This document shows, piece by piece, positions 1 through 11,385 of a stretch of DNA of 64,000 bases. The notes below the pieces were generated by a model. That model was given only the letters and a program-made list of their open reading frames with translations. It did not search any database and had not been told where the DNA came from. Each line of letters begins with the position of its first letter. The stretch's first letter is position 1. The position numbers and the translations under genes were made by a program. This DNA comes from Jacaranda mimosifolia (lineage: Eukaryota > Streptophyta > Magnoliopsida > Lamiales > Bignoniaceae): positions 2,879,501-2,943,500 of the forward strand of contig CM032117.1 in assembly GCA_018894105.1 (NCBI GenBank), given 5' to 3'.

Positions 1-1109
1 TTTGGCCTCTTTCATATATATATATATATATGGTATATATATAATAAGTATTTTATGTATTTAATATATATAGATATATATATTAAATGTATAATATATA
101 AACATAACTATAAAAGATTATTATTATATATATTATACATAATATATATTCATTTATATACAAATTAAAGTCGGGTATCCAAACTACCCAATCGAGTAGA
201 ACCTCCTAGCAAATATCCAACCCAAAAAATTTTTAAAATAAGAAAAATTCTACTCGATCAGATATTATCCGATCGAAATGTCCACCCCTATGTATGATAA
301 TTGTGTCATTTTCTTCAAAATGATCAATTTTTTTTACAAAATAACTACTAGAATTGTAATTAATTATGAATATAATTACATATGAAAAATTAATAAAATA
401 AATATATAATTTAATAAATCTTCCATTATATTGTAAAATTTCATATTGAATATAAGATATGAAAGATATATTAATATTACTATTATTTTTGAATTAATTT
501 TTTTAATTAAGTAAAATATTATTTTTTTTTCATTTGAACCCATTTTCAACCCAACCCAACCCATATTCAACCCACCTCCTTAAAACCCATATTGAGCTCA
601 CCCATATTGAACCCAACCTAATTGAGCCCAAACCATACCCAACCCAATCCACCCATTTGTCACCCCTAATCCCTACTACCAGATTAGGTCAAACAAACAA
701 CAGTGCCTGCTAACAGTCAACTAACAGTCAACAGTCATGATGTCAAGTTCGACAATACAATACGAAGGAGGATTTCAAGGGTTACATACTGACTTTAGCA
801 TCCTAGAGCATGAAAACCTGTCAAAAACCATAGACTAGCAGTTGGGAGCAAAAAGGAAGCCAATTAAAATAGCAAAGGTAACAGAGATTAATATGGATAT
901 AAAAAATCACTTTCTTATTGCACACACCTACCCAATCAGTGATATAAATGTCATAAATGCACAAAAATTGATTCAAGTCAATAAGCCTAGCCAATATTAC
1001 AAAAACTCTATTGAGTAGAAAAAATATTAGTAACTTGCAATGATGTGGCGTATAAAGAAAATATTTAATAAGCATATCAATGCCATATAGCAAATGCCAA
1101 AACTCACAT
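1..1109. other. AT-rich gene-free stretch with degraded repeat ends
   Basis: No coding region could be supported here. The first 170 bases are mostly TA-rich simple sequence. Bases about 170-290 and 540-670 are C-rich segments (reverse strand: GGGTGGACATTT and GGGGTGACAAATGGGTGG) that resemble the ends of common plant non-autonomous DNA transposons. I could not find matching partner termini or target duplications, so they are recorded only as relics. Confidence 0.4.
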
Positions 1110-2385
1110 GCACAAAATCATCTTCATTCAAGATGTGGTTTCGAAAATCATCGACCATTCTAGGTAACCCTTCCCGCAAGGAAATCTTTGGCTCCCAGTT
1201 GAGAAGCTCCTTTGCTTATGTTAGATAGCTCCTCAGCAAGACGGCATAATCGGCATAAACAAACAAATTACAATTCAGAAAGACGTTTAACCACCAATTG
1301 GATTTACATGTCCCCAGTATTTCTCCTTTTGTGGATGCTCAAGAGGATCACCATATACCTCACTTGTACTAGTCAGAAGGAACCTCGTACCAATCCTCTT
1401 TGCAAGGCCCAACATATTAAGAGTACCCACCACATTCGTCTTTTAATCACACGTCAAAGATCTCAACAAATCACATTCGTCTTTTAGTTACACGTCAAGT
1501 GATATGGTTTGTATCCTAAACAGCATGGAAATAACATATTAAACTCATCAGTAGAGAGAACTATAACGGCAACTTATCACTAGCACCCAATATGAACTGC
1601 ATATGCTCGTTGGAAAACACAAAATTAGGCTACTAAATGCGAACATGCACATTCAATAGCATCATATTTTTCATTGATCTAAAACTTCGTACCCCCAAAA
1701 TCATGCTCATAATCCACACAAGCAACAATCAGCTAAAATTCATTGGGACAAAAAGCACAAAGAAAGGATATGATAGTCTTGACAGGATTATACTTATAAT
1801 GCACCGGCGAAGCGGGGCAAGCCAAATGATAGATCTGATACACCTCCGACAAAATCCGCTCCACAATGTCATGCCTAATCAGTTCGTACCTCGGGTTCCC
1901 AAACAAATGCACCACATTCTCCTTCCTCCCGGTAAAAAAAATTATCCACGACAATCACATCATCCCCTCTGGCAATCAGCTTATCCACCAAATGACTCCC
2001 GACGAACCCCACCCCACCCCGCCCCGCCAGTAGCAACAATCCTCTTCCTTTTCCTCCCAATCCCCACCCATTAGAGTACCTATAACGACTACGATTAAAC
2101 AAACGATTCTCGTAGCTGGGATCTTGATAATGAACTAAAGGTTCGCGGCCTGCCGAGAAAAAATGTGGGCGGGGATCGGCGGAAGACAGGGGGAAGAGGG
2201 ATGGCTGGAGGAGGAAAAAAACCGGAGCCGATTAACAAGCCGACAAGGATAAAGAGAAGGCGCTGCTCTTTGAGGAGGTAGTTGAGGGACCTGCGGAGGG
2301 ATCGTGGGTGTTTGAGGGACTTTGGAGAGTGAGGTTGAGGGGTTTGGGAAACCGGCATTGATGGAGCCTTGTGTAATTGCTTCAT
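1110..2385 (-). pseudogene. UXS1: UDP-glucuronate decarboxylase (UDP-xylose synthase) pseudogene
   Basis: UXS enzymes convert UDP-glucuronate to UDP-xylose for wall polysaccharides; type II forms are Golgi membrane proteins. Reading right to left, 2385-1730 carries the family N-terminus (MKQLHKAPS), a basic stretch, a membrane anchor (LLFILVGLLIGSGFF), then the Rossmann start ([20 protein letters not shown]), [17 protein letters not shown] and [19 protein letters not shown]. Bases 1442-1290 give [17 protein letters not shown] and [18 protein letters not shown] up to GHVNPIGG. Bases 1220-1110 give the C-terminal KELLNWEPKISLREGLP. Frame breaks lie in a T-run near 2180, in TGGGG repeats near 2020, and in a T-run near 1935. 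The segment that should hold the catalytic YxxxK and about 100 further residues is missing between 1290 and 1220. The closest match I recall is the Arabidopsis UXS1/UXS2 type. Pseudogene is the best call; homopolymer sequencing errors could explain the frame breaks but not the missing exons. Confidence 0.85.
1429..1497. repeat. Short tandem duplication at a UXS pseudo-exon edge
   Basis: The segment CACATTCGTCTTTTA followed by an A/G, T, C/T variant and ACACGTCAA occurs twice (about 1429-1457 and 1469-1497). It copies the last intron bases and the first exon bases (AAAAGACGAATGTG on the minus strand), so the acceptor edge is present twice. Confidence 0.7.
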
Positions 2386-2485
2386 GGCTGATTATTTTTC
2401 AAGAAATTTTCAGGGTTTGCTGAAGAAGAAGAGAGAGAAGAAGGTGGCGTCGGACATCTCATCCGGTGAAGCTCTGTGTATCTGA

Positions 2486-2518
<33 letters not shown>

Positions 2519-2600
2519 GGGGGGGGGGGGGGGGGGGGGTCGTTTGACGGTTGAAAGGGATGGGCCGCTTTGGGCTTGCATATGAGGTAATGGGCCGTTG
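2384..2600. repeat. Tandem duplication, copy 1 (about 217 bp)
   Basis: Begins ATGGCTGATTATTTTTCAAG and ends GGTAATGGGCCGTTG. It is nearly identical to 2604-2810. Inside are a GT/GA microsatellite and a run of about 22 G (2518-2539), the main length difference between copies. It abuts the start codon of the UXS pseudogene, so it covers what was its 5' leader and promoter. Confidence 0.9.
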
Positions 2601-2603
2601 ATT

Positions 2604-2810
2604 ATGGCTGATTATTTTTCAAGAAATTTTCAGGGTTTGCTGAAGAAGAAGAGAGAGAAGAAGGTGGCGTCGGACATATCATCCGGTGAAGCTCTGTGTA
2701 TCTGAGTGTGTGTGTGTGTGAGAGAGAGCGAGAGAGAGGGGGGGGGGGGGCGTTTGACGGTTGAAAGGGATGGGCCGCTTTGGGCTTGCATATGAGGTAA
2801 TGGGCTGTTG
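2604..2810. repeat. Tandem duplication, copy 2 (about 207 bp)
   Basis: Second copy of the unit at 2384-2600, offset 220 bases. It differs by shorter GT and G tracts, CATATC for CATCTC, and GGGCTG for GGGCCG. Near identity implies a recent duplication. Confidence 0.9.
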
Positions 2811-2896
2811 TCGACCGGCCCATTTACTGAAATGCCATATTGAAGCCCATTAAGTGAAACCCGGCCCACAGTTTTCAAAAAGGGCCCAAAAGAACC

Positions 2897-2969
2897 GACC
2901 ACAGTGGGAGTCGAACCCACGACCTTCTGATCCGAAGTCAGACGCGCTAATCCACTGCGCTATGCGGTC
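2897..2969 (-). tRNA. tRNA-Arg (anticodon TCG)
   Basis: The minus strand reads GACCGCATAGCGCAGTGGAT at its 5' end. The acceptor arm GACCGCA pairs with TGTGGTC (one G-T wobble). The D-arm holds the A box (TAGCGCAGTGGATTAGCG), the anticodon loop is CTTCGGA with anticodon TCG, and the T-arm holds the B box GGTTCGACTCC. It is 73 nt, without intron or encoded CCA, as expected for a nuclear plant tRNA. T residues follow within about 30 bases downstream on the minus strand. Confidence 0.95.
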
Positions 2970-3571
2970 TTGTTGAAAGCTATGAATCAAAATTTTCTCT
3001 TTTATTCGTAATATTACTTATCAAAATGTGCATTAGTCCATGTATTAGTTAATTAAACATCCATTCAAATTCAAATCTTATAGTTGATTTAAATTTCAAT
3101 AATTCTATGTACTTATTGCATCAGCTATACTTGTAGTTTGACAATGTTAGATGTGGTTAATATAAAAATTTAATTATGAAACAACTTGACAAATGAAATT
3201 CAACTCATAAGTAAATTAAATTAAAGGGCAATTTGATTCAGCATAATCCACAGTAATTCATACACGTAGACGAAGAATATTTTAAGAAGAATCTATATAT
3301 CCAACTTGCTCAAGGCTAGACTCTAGCTTCCTCATAATTCACCCCCTTAACTATGTAGACTTCAATAGGATCTCAAACTCTCTAGTTGGAATATGATGGT
3401 CTAAGTCCACTTGAACACAATTAATTGCAATTAATTTCTTTTACTTCGGCATAGTTAAAGATCGTGCAACAAGGAGAATACCATATGGGATAACATGAAT
3501 GTTTAACAACTTGCAAAAGTAAAAAAAAAATTAGTTTAAGATTTTTATAAGTGCTTCTTGGCTTACAATGA

Positions 3572-3884
3572 CTTAATTATCATGTTTGATAAGTGAGATT
3601 AGGTTAGATAAGCGATTATAATTTAATCTAATCTCATGTTTGATATGAGATATTATAGAAGTGGGCTGACCCATTTTTCTTGCCAGCCCGCTACTATAGC
3701 ACCAATTAAGATGGATTTTTCATCCTTACTTACCCTCTTTCTCTTTAACTTATCTCATTATATCTGAGGATAATTTTATCATTTAAATATCTTATCTCAC
3801 ATATCAAACATGCATAAGAGATTATAGTATATTATAATTGCACCTAATTGTAATGCTAATTTTATATATCAAACAGACTAATAT
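3572..3884. mobile_element. Possible MITE with TGTTTGATA inverted ends
   Basis: The left side reads TGTTTGATAAGTGAGATTAG. The right side, reversed, reads TGTTTGATATATAAAATTAG (about 14 of 20 matching). The interior carries TTTGATATGAGATATTATAG and, inverted, TCTCACATATCAAACATG, so the element also has internal inverted copies. No clean target duplication was found and the ends are approximate. Confidence 0.45.
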
Positions 3885-4340
3885 ATTATTTAATCATATC
3901 TTATTTCTATCTATTCAAATCTTCACAATTATTTACATTTCAAATCAAAATCAAATGTGGGTAATTAGAAATTGCAATAGAGTACGTAATCGCAATCCAT
4001 CCTGCCTACTCCTATTTGGGCCCAAAACCTTTCCTACCCCAGCTTACCCCTAGCTCTATCCTGTCTTGTACCTAAATCTCCAACTTGGCTGGACTAACCC
4101 ACTAAACCTATATCTTTTCAATTAAAAATATAAGAATTTTGTATTTCAAGTAGTTTAGTAACATAATTGGAAATTTTGCAAGCATGACATCTGTTTATAA
4201 TTATAACATATGTTGATATTATGCATAATTACAACGAGGTTTCTTTAATTCAAACTAATTTTTCTTTTTCCATATAAATCGAATCATTTATGATCCCGAG
4301 GCAAGTAACACATTGAAGTCAACCTTCCAAAAGCTAAGAT

Positions 4341-4790
4341 AATGTTTGGTTATGTTTTATATTTGATTATAATATGTGTTTTGGGAAATGAATTTTGAGA
4401 GTAGGGTTAGGGAATATGAAAGTTGTGTTAGGAAATGTGATGGATTTTTATTAATGTTTTGGGGGAATAGTTAGAAATTTGTTTTGAAGAGTACTGGTAT
4501 GTTTATTTATGTTTTGGGGGTATGTTTTTTACCGTAGCAATCAAATTAATCTTTTTTTGTTATACTTTTGGTGTGATCAAAATGTAATTGAGTAATTTTT
4601 TATTATGAGAATAATAATAAAATATATATGATATATATATATGTGTGTGTGTGTGTGTGTATTGAAAAATAGGAAAGTTTTTGAGATAATGAAGGATAGA
4701 AGAAAGTATTTTGAAAAAATTTACTTTAATATTTTGAAGAAAAAATGAATGTATGTTTGATTGTTTTGAAAAAACATAATCAAAAATACC
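4341..4790. mobile_element. MITE, same family as 31366-31696
   Basis: Starts AATGTTTGGTTATGTTTTAT. The right end, reversed, gives TTTTTGATTATGTTTTTTC. It shares several blocks in order with the reverse complement of 31366-31696: TTTGGTTATGTTTT, GAATATGAAAGTTGT, GGTATGTTTATTTATGTTT, then a GTAGCAATCAAAT-like block. Non-coding. Ends are approximate to about ten bases. Confidence 0.6.
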
Positions 4791-7434
4791 TAAGTCACCA
4801 GCAATTAACTACATGCAAAAGTCTCAGCATTTATTTCGTAAAGACCGATATAGGATAAGAAGTCCATTCATATCTACTCTTGCTTGAACAAAATTAGACA
4901 CTTACTATTACTATTATTAATATTATTATTTGCAATTTCAGAAAATACGGCTTTGTTTAGGATATTTTGGAGTACGAATTTTGGGGGGCGGAGTTCGAAA
5001 AAGTGATACATGTTTAATTTTGTTCTTGAGGCGATCAGAAATTGTTTTGAGAGAGACTGATGTGTTTCGTATTATTTTGGTATGAGATATTTTGTCTTTT
5101 AAATGTAAAATCACTATTTTCTATCTGATTAGTGGGATCGACGAAGATGTAATTTTATATTAATATTTTATGTATATATTATTATAAATGTGAAAAGTAT
5201 ACTATTTGGCTTATTTTGAGGAATAAAAAGAAGTGTTAGCTTAAGAACGTTTTGTGGTATTTTAGACAGTATGTCTTGGGAAGAAATCGAAATTTTTTCT
5301 TTCTTTTTTTTCCAATTGAAAAATATCTTGAAAAAAGGGCAGCCAGAGCACATAAGGACCATATATAATTTATTAATTTACAATTTGAAAAGATTGTTAA
5401 ATTTTCAACTTGCTTTCGTAGGCAAACCATAAAGACATGAGACAAATTAAAATTGAAAAATGAAAATAGGCTCTTAGTTGAAAAAGTGTCTTCTCAAATT
5501 TGTTATTATTATTATTTCTTTTGTCAAGTGGTCAATTAGTTCAATAGTATCATTCTTACATTTTGATATGCACAATACTGTCGAATAGTCTTTGACTAAG
5601 TGACATTAAATAAAAAAAAATATCGCTCTTTTTTAATATCTAACCAATTACAATTCAAAATGAGTTTTTCCTAATTGCCAAAAAATTGGACAATTTTATG
5701 AAGTCAATCTCGTGTTGCTTTCGAACTATACTACTATTGTCAAACTGTAAGTACATGCCGACCATAATTAAGTTGATTAATTTATTAATGTAGGTGTACG
5801 GGGTTGACAGAGAGAAATTTCGATAAATTTTAAACTAAATAATGACAGCCAGACATTACTACAAATTTTGACATTATTAAACAAATTTAATTAAGTTCAA
5901 TGTTATATGTCAAGTTTCTAATTTTAATTACGGAAATGAAGTTTGAAAAAGTAGCATTGAGATTGGACTAAAGCTATATACTGTGCGACAACAATGTTCG
6001 ATCTGCAATAAAATAATTGCCCTTTGGCATGAAAACTTGGAAAAATAGCTTATACTTACTGGTGGTGATGCTGCAGCCACGAAATCAAAGGGACGATGAT
6101 GCTGTGTGGAATTTGCATGAGGTCATGAGAAATTTTATTGAATTTTCTAGAAAGAGTAATTCCAGAGTTCAAAAGTTTATGTGATGTAATAGAATAGGTT
6201 AAAAGAACATATCTTTAAACTTAGATATATTATTTTAAAAATATTCACGTCTTTTTATTTGGATTGTGTACTATTTATTTAAAATTCAAATATGCCAATC
6301 ATTAATCTATACTATTATATATAGTACAACGGTGTGCGACCTATAATTACTCAATTTTGATTGTAATTTTGGCCAAGTGGCAAATTCTTAGAATTTTGAG
6401 TTCTTTAATTAAATTAAATTTTTTTATTAATTATTGATTATTATCTCTAACCGATATGATTGTATCTTATCTCTAATTTTCTTTCATTTGAAATTTAAAA
6501 TAAGTCTCTCTATACTATTAAGTAAGAACTTAATTCAATTATAAAAATTAGATATTTATTAACAATTAGATATTATTTAAATGAAATTTTATTTTATTTA
6601 TTAACAATTAGATATTAATACTAGATTATAAAAAATTGATAAAATCTTTTTCTTTAATAATTTAAGATAAAGTCGCTACATCTCCATTGGAAAAAAATAA
6701 ACAATAGTCTCTAAGATAAAGTCATTACTTTTTTAGTTAATTCGCACTAAATTGTTAAAATTTTAATTTTTTTATTTAAATCAAAAAAATTATTGGTAGT
6801 TGGTTGCTATCTTCATATTAGTTGAACATTTATCTATTCCATATAAATATTTCTAAAGTTTCAAAATTGTTTTTTAGTTGAATAAATAATTATTTAATTG
6901 ATCTTTAATATCAGAAAAACGATTATTTATAAAATTTGTTTCATCTCGCGCTTAGAATATATCGAAGATTTCTTAATTTAAAATTTTTTCAAAGATCTTT
7001 TTTAAGTTTTCTCTTAGCTTTAATAATTAAATTTATTTATACCTGATTGTTTATGATGAAAACTTTTTGAAAAAAAAAAAAAATTAATTTTACGACTAAT
7101 TACAAGAGGCTATGTGTAACATAAAGTACTAATAATCAATTTATTGGTTTTATTTATATATTGAAGTATCAAATTTAATTTTAAATATAATAATTAATTT
7201 AAATAACATTCTAAATATTTATTTGGTCCATAAATCTAATATAGCTAAATATAAAGTTGAGAATTTTCAACCAACAAAATGCAGTCTAATAAGATATAAC
7301 AATAAAGTAAATTTTATCAGACGACATCAAATCTCTATCAAATAAAGATTTAATATTATTCTTTAATATTATATATAATAATAAGATAATATCAAAAATA
7401 TTTCAGTAGGGTAAGACTCTTCTACTTCATACAC

Positions 7435-7445
7435 CTATATAAAGG
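7435..7445 (+). promoter_or_regulatory. TATA-like box inside the Helitron
   Basis: CTATATAAAGG stands in otherwise AT-only sequence and is followed by a C/A-rich leader-like stretch (7450-7560). It could be a captured or native promoter. No long reading frame follows it, so its role is inferred only. Confidence 0.35.
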
Positions 7446-8320
7446 GGCTATGTGATTCCATGCAAACATAATTGGAAGAAATAGAAAAAATTCAAATTTC
7501 AAAAAACTTTGTCTCGGTCTTTCAAATCTAAAAGAAGGAGAAATCAATAATTTTTCCACAATAAATTCATTTTCTACCGATATTTGGTATCTATTGAAAT
7601 TTTGATTTCATATATATAATTAAACATAATTATTTTTTCTTGATTGTTGAAAACCTAATGTTCTCTATGTTAATATGGCAGAGTATGACAAATAAGTTGG
7701 GCACAGGAAATGGGTGAGCAATAAAATTTGCATCAAAAAATGATTCTTTTTTGACTTATTTGTAATGATTGACATGGTATTTTCTTCATGTTCATTTTAA
7801 GTATAAGATATATCGAATCATATCAGTGTATTTCTTGCCCCATCCCCCCCACACTAGAGTACTGCTACAACCTTAATATTTTAAGAATAATGAGAAATAT
7901 TGATCATTAATTTATTTTATCTTTTTTATATGAATGTTTATGAGGTTTGGACATGGATGATTTTTGATGGAAGAGTAATAGAAATCATTATATTAATATG
8001 ACGGCGATACAATCAAGTTGGGAAATGGAGGTAAATAACATGTGAAAAAAATTGTTATTTATTATTAGTCCACTTTTAATAATTATTTGGAATACAGAGA
8101 ATTTTTTTTATCATAATATAATTTCAGGTTGAGAAGGTCTCAAAGCATATTGAAAGGTGATCAATTTCTAATGTAGAGTCTCATAAGTGATGAAGGAATT
8201 CAAGATAAAGATGAATCATGTCCTAATTTCTACTTTAAAAGAAAACTCATAACTTAGGTAATGTGATTTTTGTTTTTATTGATTGAGTATTTGTAATACT
8301 TGAAAAAGTTAATATAATAT

Positions 8321-8419
8321 GACTTTCGTATTATCAGTAGTTCCTCAAATGTGACTTTTGTTTTATCAGTAGTTCCTCAATAATGTTACTTTTGTTTCAT
8401 CAGTAGTTCCTCAAAATGT
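8321..8419. repeat. Three tandem ~33-bp units
   Basis: Units at about 8321-8352, 8353-8386 and 8387-8419 share ACTTTTGTTTTATCAGTAG followed by TTCCTCAA and a variable AAATGT joint. They lie inside the Helitron candidate, about 650 bases from its right end. Confidence 0.85.
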
Positions 8420-8573
8420 GATTAATTTTTTGCTAGATTTAGTATTTCAAAACATGGTTTCTAATACTTTTGAGGAGCATTTTCTTCCGTTGATATAGTG
8501 TTCCACTTCGCTTAGCCTTTTAAAACATGATATCAAAACTTTCGAGCTAATTGTATAAAAATTTGCAACTACT

Positions 8574-8690
8574 CATTTGGCCGAATAGCATTATCCTTGT
8601 ACTTATATGTATAAGATTTGGTGTTCAAACTCAAAATAGTCCCAATGTATCCACCTTTTGTTTGAGATTTTTTTTTTCTCTCTAAATTGT
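8574..8690 (+). mobile_element. SINE-like sequence nested in the Helitron
   Basis: TTGGCCGAATAGCATTATCC resembles a Pol III A box (TGGCNNAGTGG) and GTGTTCAAACTC, about 45 bases later, resembles a B box (GGTTCGAATCC). A 3' part ends in a T-rich tract near 8665-8685. This layout matches plant tRNA-derived SINEs. No target duplication was identified. Confidence 0.5.
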
Positions 8691-9066
8691 GCAGTAAGTT
8701 TTTATATTATTAATATTATTTATTATTCTTTCATATCTTTGCAGGTATTACACTTTTTTTTTTTGTTCAATTTCTTTTAAATTGACTAAGTTGTCTTGGG
8801 TTATGGAAAAAAATAAGAGTCTTTGTATTTTTACATCGTACTTTTTAAATTGATAATAATGTGATTAACTTAAGTTTTCATTGCTTTTTATTGATATTAA
8901 TACATATGATTTGGTGGGAAAAACTCTTCAATTTTGATATTATTTATCTAATTTAAAAAAAAACACGTATTAAACTTATTTTTATATAAAATAAAAATAA
9001 TACTAATATATTATATTTTTAATAGTAATTAATTACATCCGTGCATAGCACGAGGTATATGTTAGT

Positions 9067-11354
9067 ATAAAATATAACAACACATAAAGGCTGGACATAA
9101 CAGATGCATATCGATACTCTCTCATAAATATCTTCAATGATAAAACACGATAGAAGATACGCTTTTTATTATTTTGAATTATTTTAGAACAATTTTAACT
9201 GATCTTAAAACATATATTGACTTAAATTTTGAAAGATTCTCGTAATTGGGGCGTCAATGAAACAATTCTAACTCTGTTTAATTTTAAATTAAGATTTATT
9301 ATTCTAACATATTGAGTAAGAAACATTAGCTTGATATGGTGGACTTCATTTGATTCACATCACAAAAACATATTAGATGACCTTGGATCACTATACGGGA
9401 CATACATACACACACATACGTACATATATATAATTTAGACTAAGCTAAAGAAACGTGCTGCCGAGAAGAGGCCATGTTTTTTTTTTTTTTTTTTTGTAGT
9501 GAATAACGTTGTAATCATGTCTAGGTGTTTTAGCCTCCAAATTAGATAGAAAAAAGTTTCAAAGTACAATACACATTGTTCTATACAGCACTTTGCCAAG
9601 GAAAGAAACCAAGCATTACGCATGCATGCACGACGTACAGCTGAAAATGGAAAAACGCAACCATGAATATATAGATATATGCATGTATGTGTATATGTAT
9701 ACATGTATGGTTTGTGTAGGTATGTACGTATAATGTAGGTATATCTGTAAGTATGTATGGATAGGGCAAACTACAAAAAATATTGGTTGCCTATAGAAAT
9801 TATACTCAAGAAAATTTCAAACTAGTAGTCAAGTAGTAATTATATATAGGGGATATAGAAAGTTTTAATTTTACAGTCAAGTCGGATCTGATTAGCTCAA
9901 TTTGAATAATTTCAATTGTGAAAAATTATGAGTTTAGAAGCATTAAATTGCGCTATTTCATTCACTACGTAGTTGCCAAATGACATTTACTGTAAATACC
10001 TAATACCACATTATACCTAGCTATGCAATTCAAAATTTTCACTGTATTTACTCTATTTTTTATCTCCCTACTATTAATTCAATCATCAAAAGTTTTTTGT
10101 TAGCAACACCCAAAGACCCTAGTACTTTATAGATGATCTCATGTCCTAAAAGTTCTAGTTTGGCTACCTAAGGCCTCAGTTTGATTGATTAGTATCAGTC
10201 AGACCCCAATTGACCTGAAGGATTACACTCAAACTCACATGGTGATCAACATGATTCAATAAAAGGATACAGAAGAAACAAATTCATCTAACTTAGATAA
10301 AATAAATTTATCACCAATTAGTGCTGATATCAAATTGAGAAGATTTCAGTAAATTTATAGTTATGTGGATTGGGTAAGGATCAAACTCATTAGGCAACTC
10401 TCCTGAGAAACTAGGGGATAGGTTAATCAAGAAAGATAAGAGGGTAGGTCGGATAAAAATTTAGATTATTGTATCAGTCGAACGTAAATAAACGGGTGAG
10501 TGTTTTTTGTATGAAGGTTCGCAGCTATGTCATATAATATTGATCCAACTTGGTCCCTCAATGACAAATGATTGGAATATTTATAGTGTGCTGTTAAGAT
10601 ATCCCAATAATACTCCTCCTAGATAATGTTCTTAGATTTTGCCCTATATCCTCATCCAAAAATTAATATTTCGGATCAGATGAGACATCGGATTGAATCT
10701 CACTCCGATGATCTGAAATAAAAAACACGAATCCTATTAAAGTATCTAGTAATTTAAATATTTTCGGAAGCATTATGGTCCTTCCCTACTTTAATCCATT
10801 TCAAATGCATATGCTAGATCTTTTAAATTGAAAATTGAGGGATAGTCGCAAATAATATTTTTTTGAATCATAGATATAGTTGGAATTTGGAAGGAGCTGG
10901 CCTGGTCTTCCTTCCATTTATATTTATAGCGTACAATGTTTGAACAGCAGAATTCACTTTTAAAAAGTCAAATAATTAGTCAAGTAGCTTTTGTATCTTT
11001 GAAAAGAGAGGCTCTTATCGTCGTCAAAACAGACAAAGGCAACGGACATGATCACATTGGCGATAACTTATAAAATGATATAAAATAAATACAAAACAAA
11101 AGATCGGAAATATCATCATTACCATATAAAATTAAAATAATTTAAATAGCTTCGCACGATCCGTTTCCTTATGAAATATCTAAAATTTGTTTTTATTTTG
11201 CACATACCCAGATATTTGACCAAGGCACAATATTTGGTCATTCCTGATTTACTTTTGTTATGAAAAATTTCTGATATTAGATATTTGCCTACGTCCCTAT
11301 CTACATCGATTTAAATCTTCTATTTCATTTCATATTTAATCTCTTATTTAATTT

Positions 11355-11385
<31 letters not shown>

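Larger units (their letters stand above)
2970..6304. other. Gene-free AT-rich region with MITE-like segments
   Basis: No protein gene is supported. It holds the MITE-like segments listed separately near 3570-3880 and 4341-4790, and a TA/TG microsatellite at about 4627-4660. Bases 4900-6300 are AT-rich with nothing I recognise. Confidence 0.5.
6305..9066. mobile_element. Non-autonomous Helitron candidate (~2.76 kb)
   Basis: The left terminus at 6306 is TCTATACTATTATATATAG, the form typical of plant Helitrons (5' TC). The right terminus has a perfect 5-bp-stem hairpin CGTGC-ATA-GCACG at 9040-9052, followed 13 bases later by TTAG at 9065, one base off the usual CTRR end. The flanking bases are A on the left (6305) and T on the right (9066), matching insertion between A and T with no target duplication. 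There is no Rep/helicase reading frame, so it would depend on an autonomous partner. The interior contains an internal TATA-like box, 33-bp tandem repeats and a SINE-like insert, listed separately. Confidence 0.7.

Noticed and set aside
2602..2920. Overlapping minus-strand frames at the tandem duplication
   Set aside because: They translate GT/GA and G-tract repeats (THTHTH, PPPP, SLSLS) and extend to the tRNA edge; not coding.
10100..10620. Possible LTR or retroelement remnant with GTATCAGTC-type direct motifs
   Set aside because: I found no TG...CA bounded long repeat pair, primer-binding site or polyprotein remnant.
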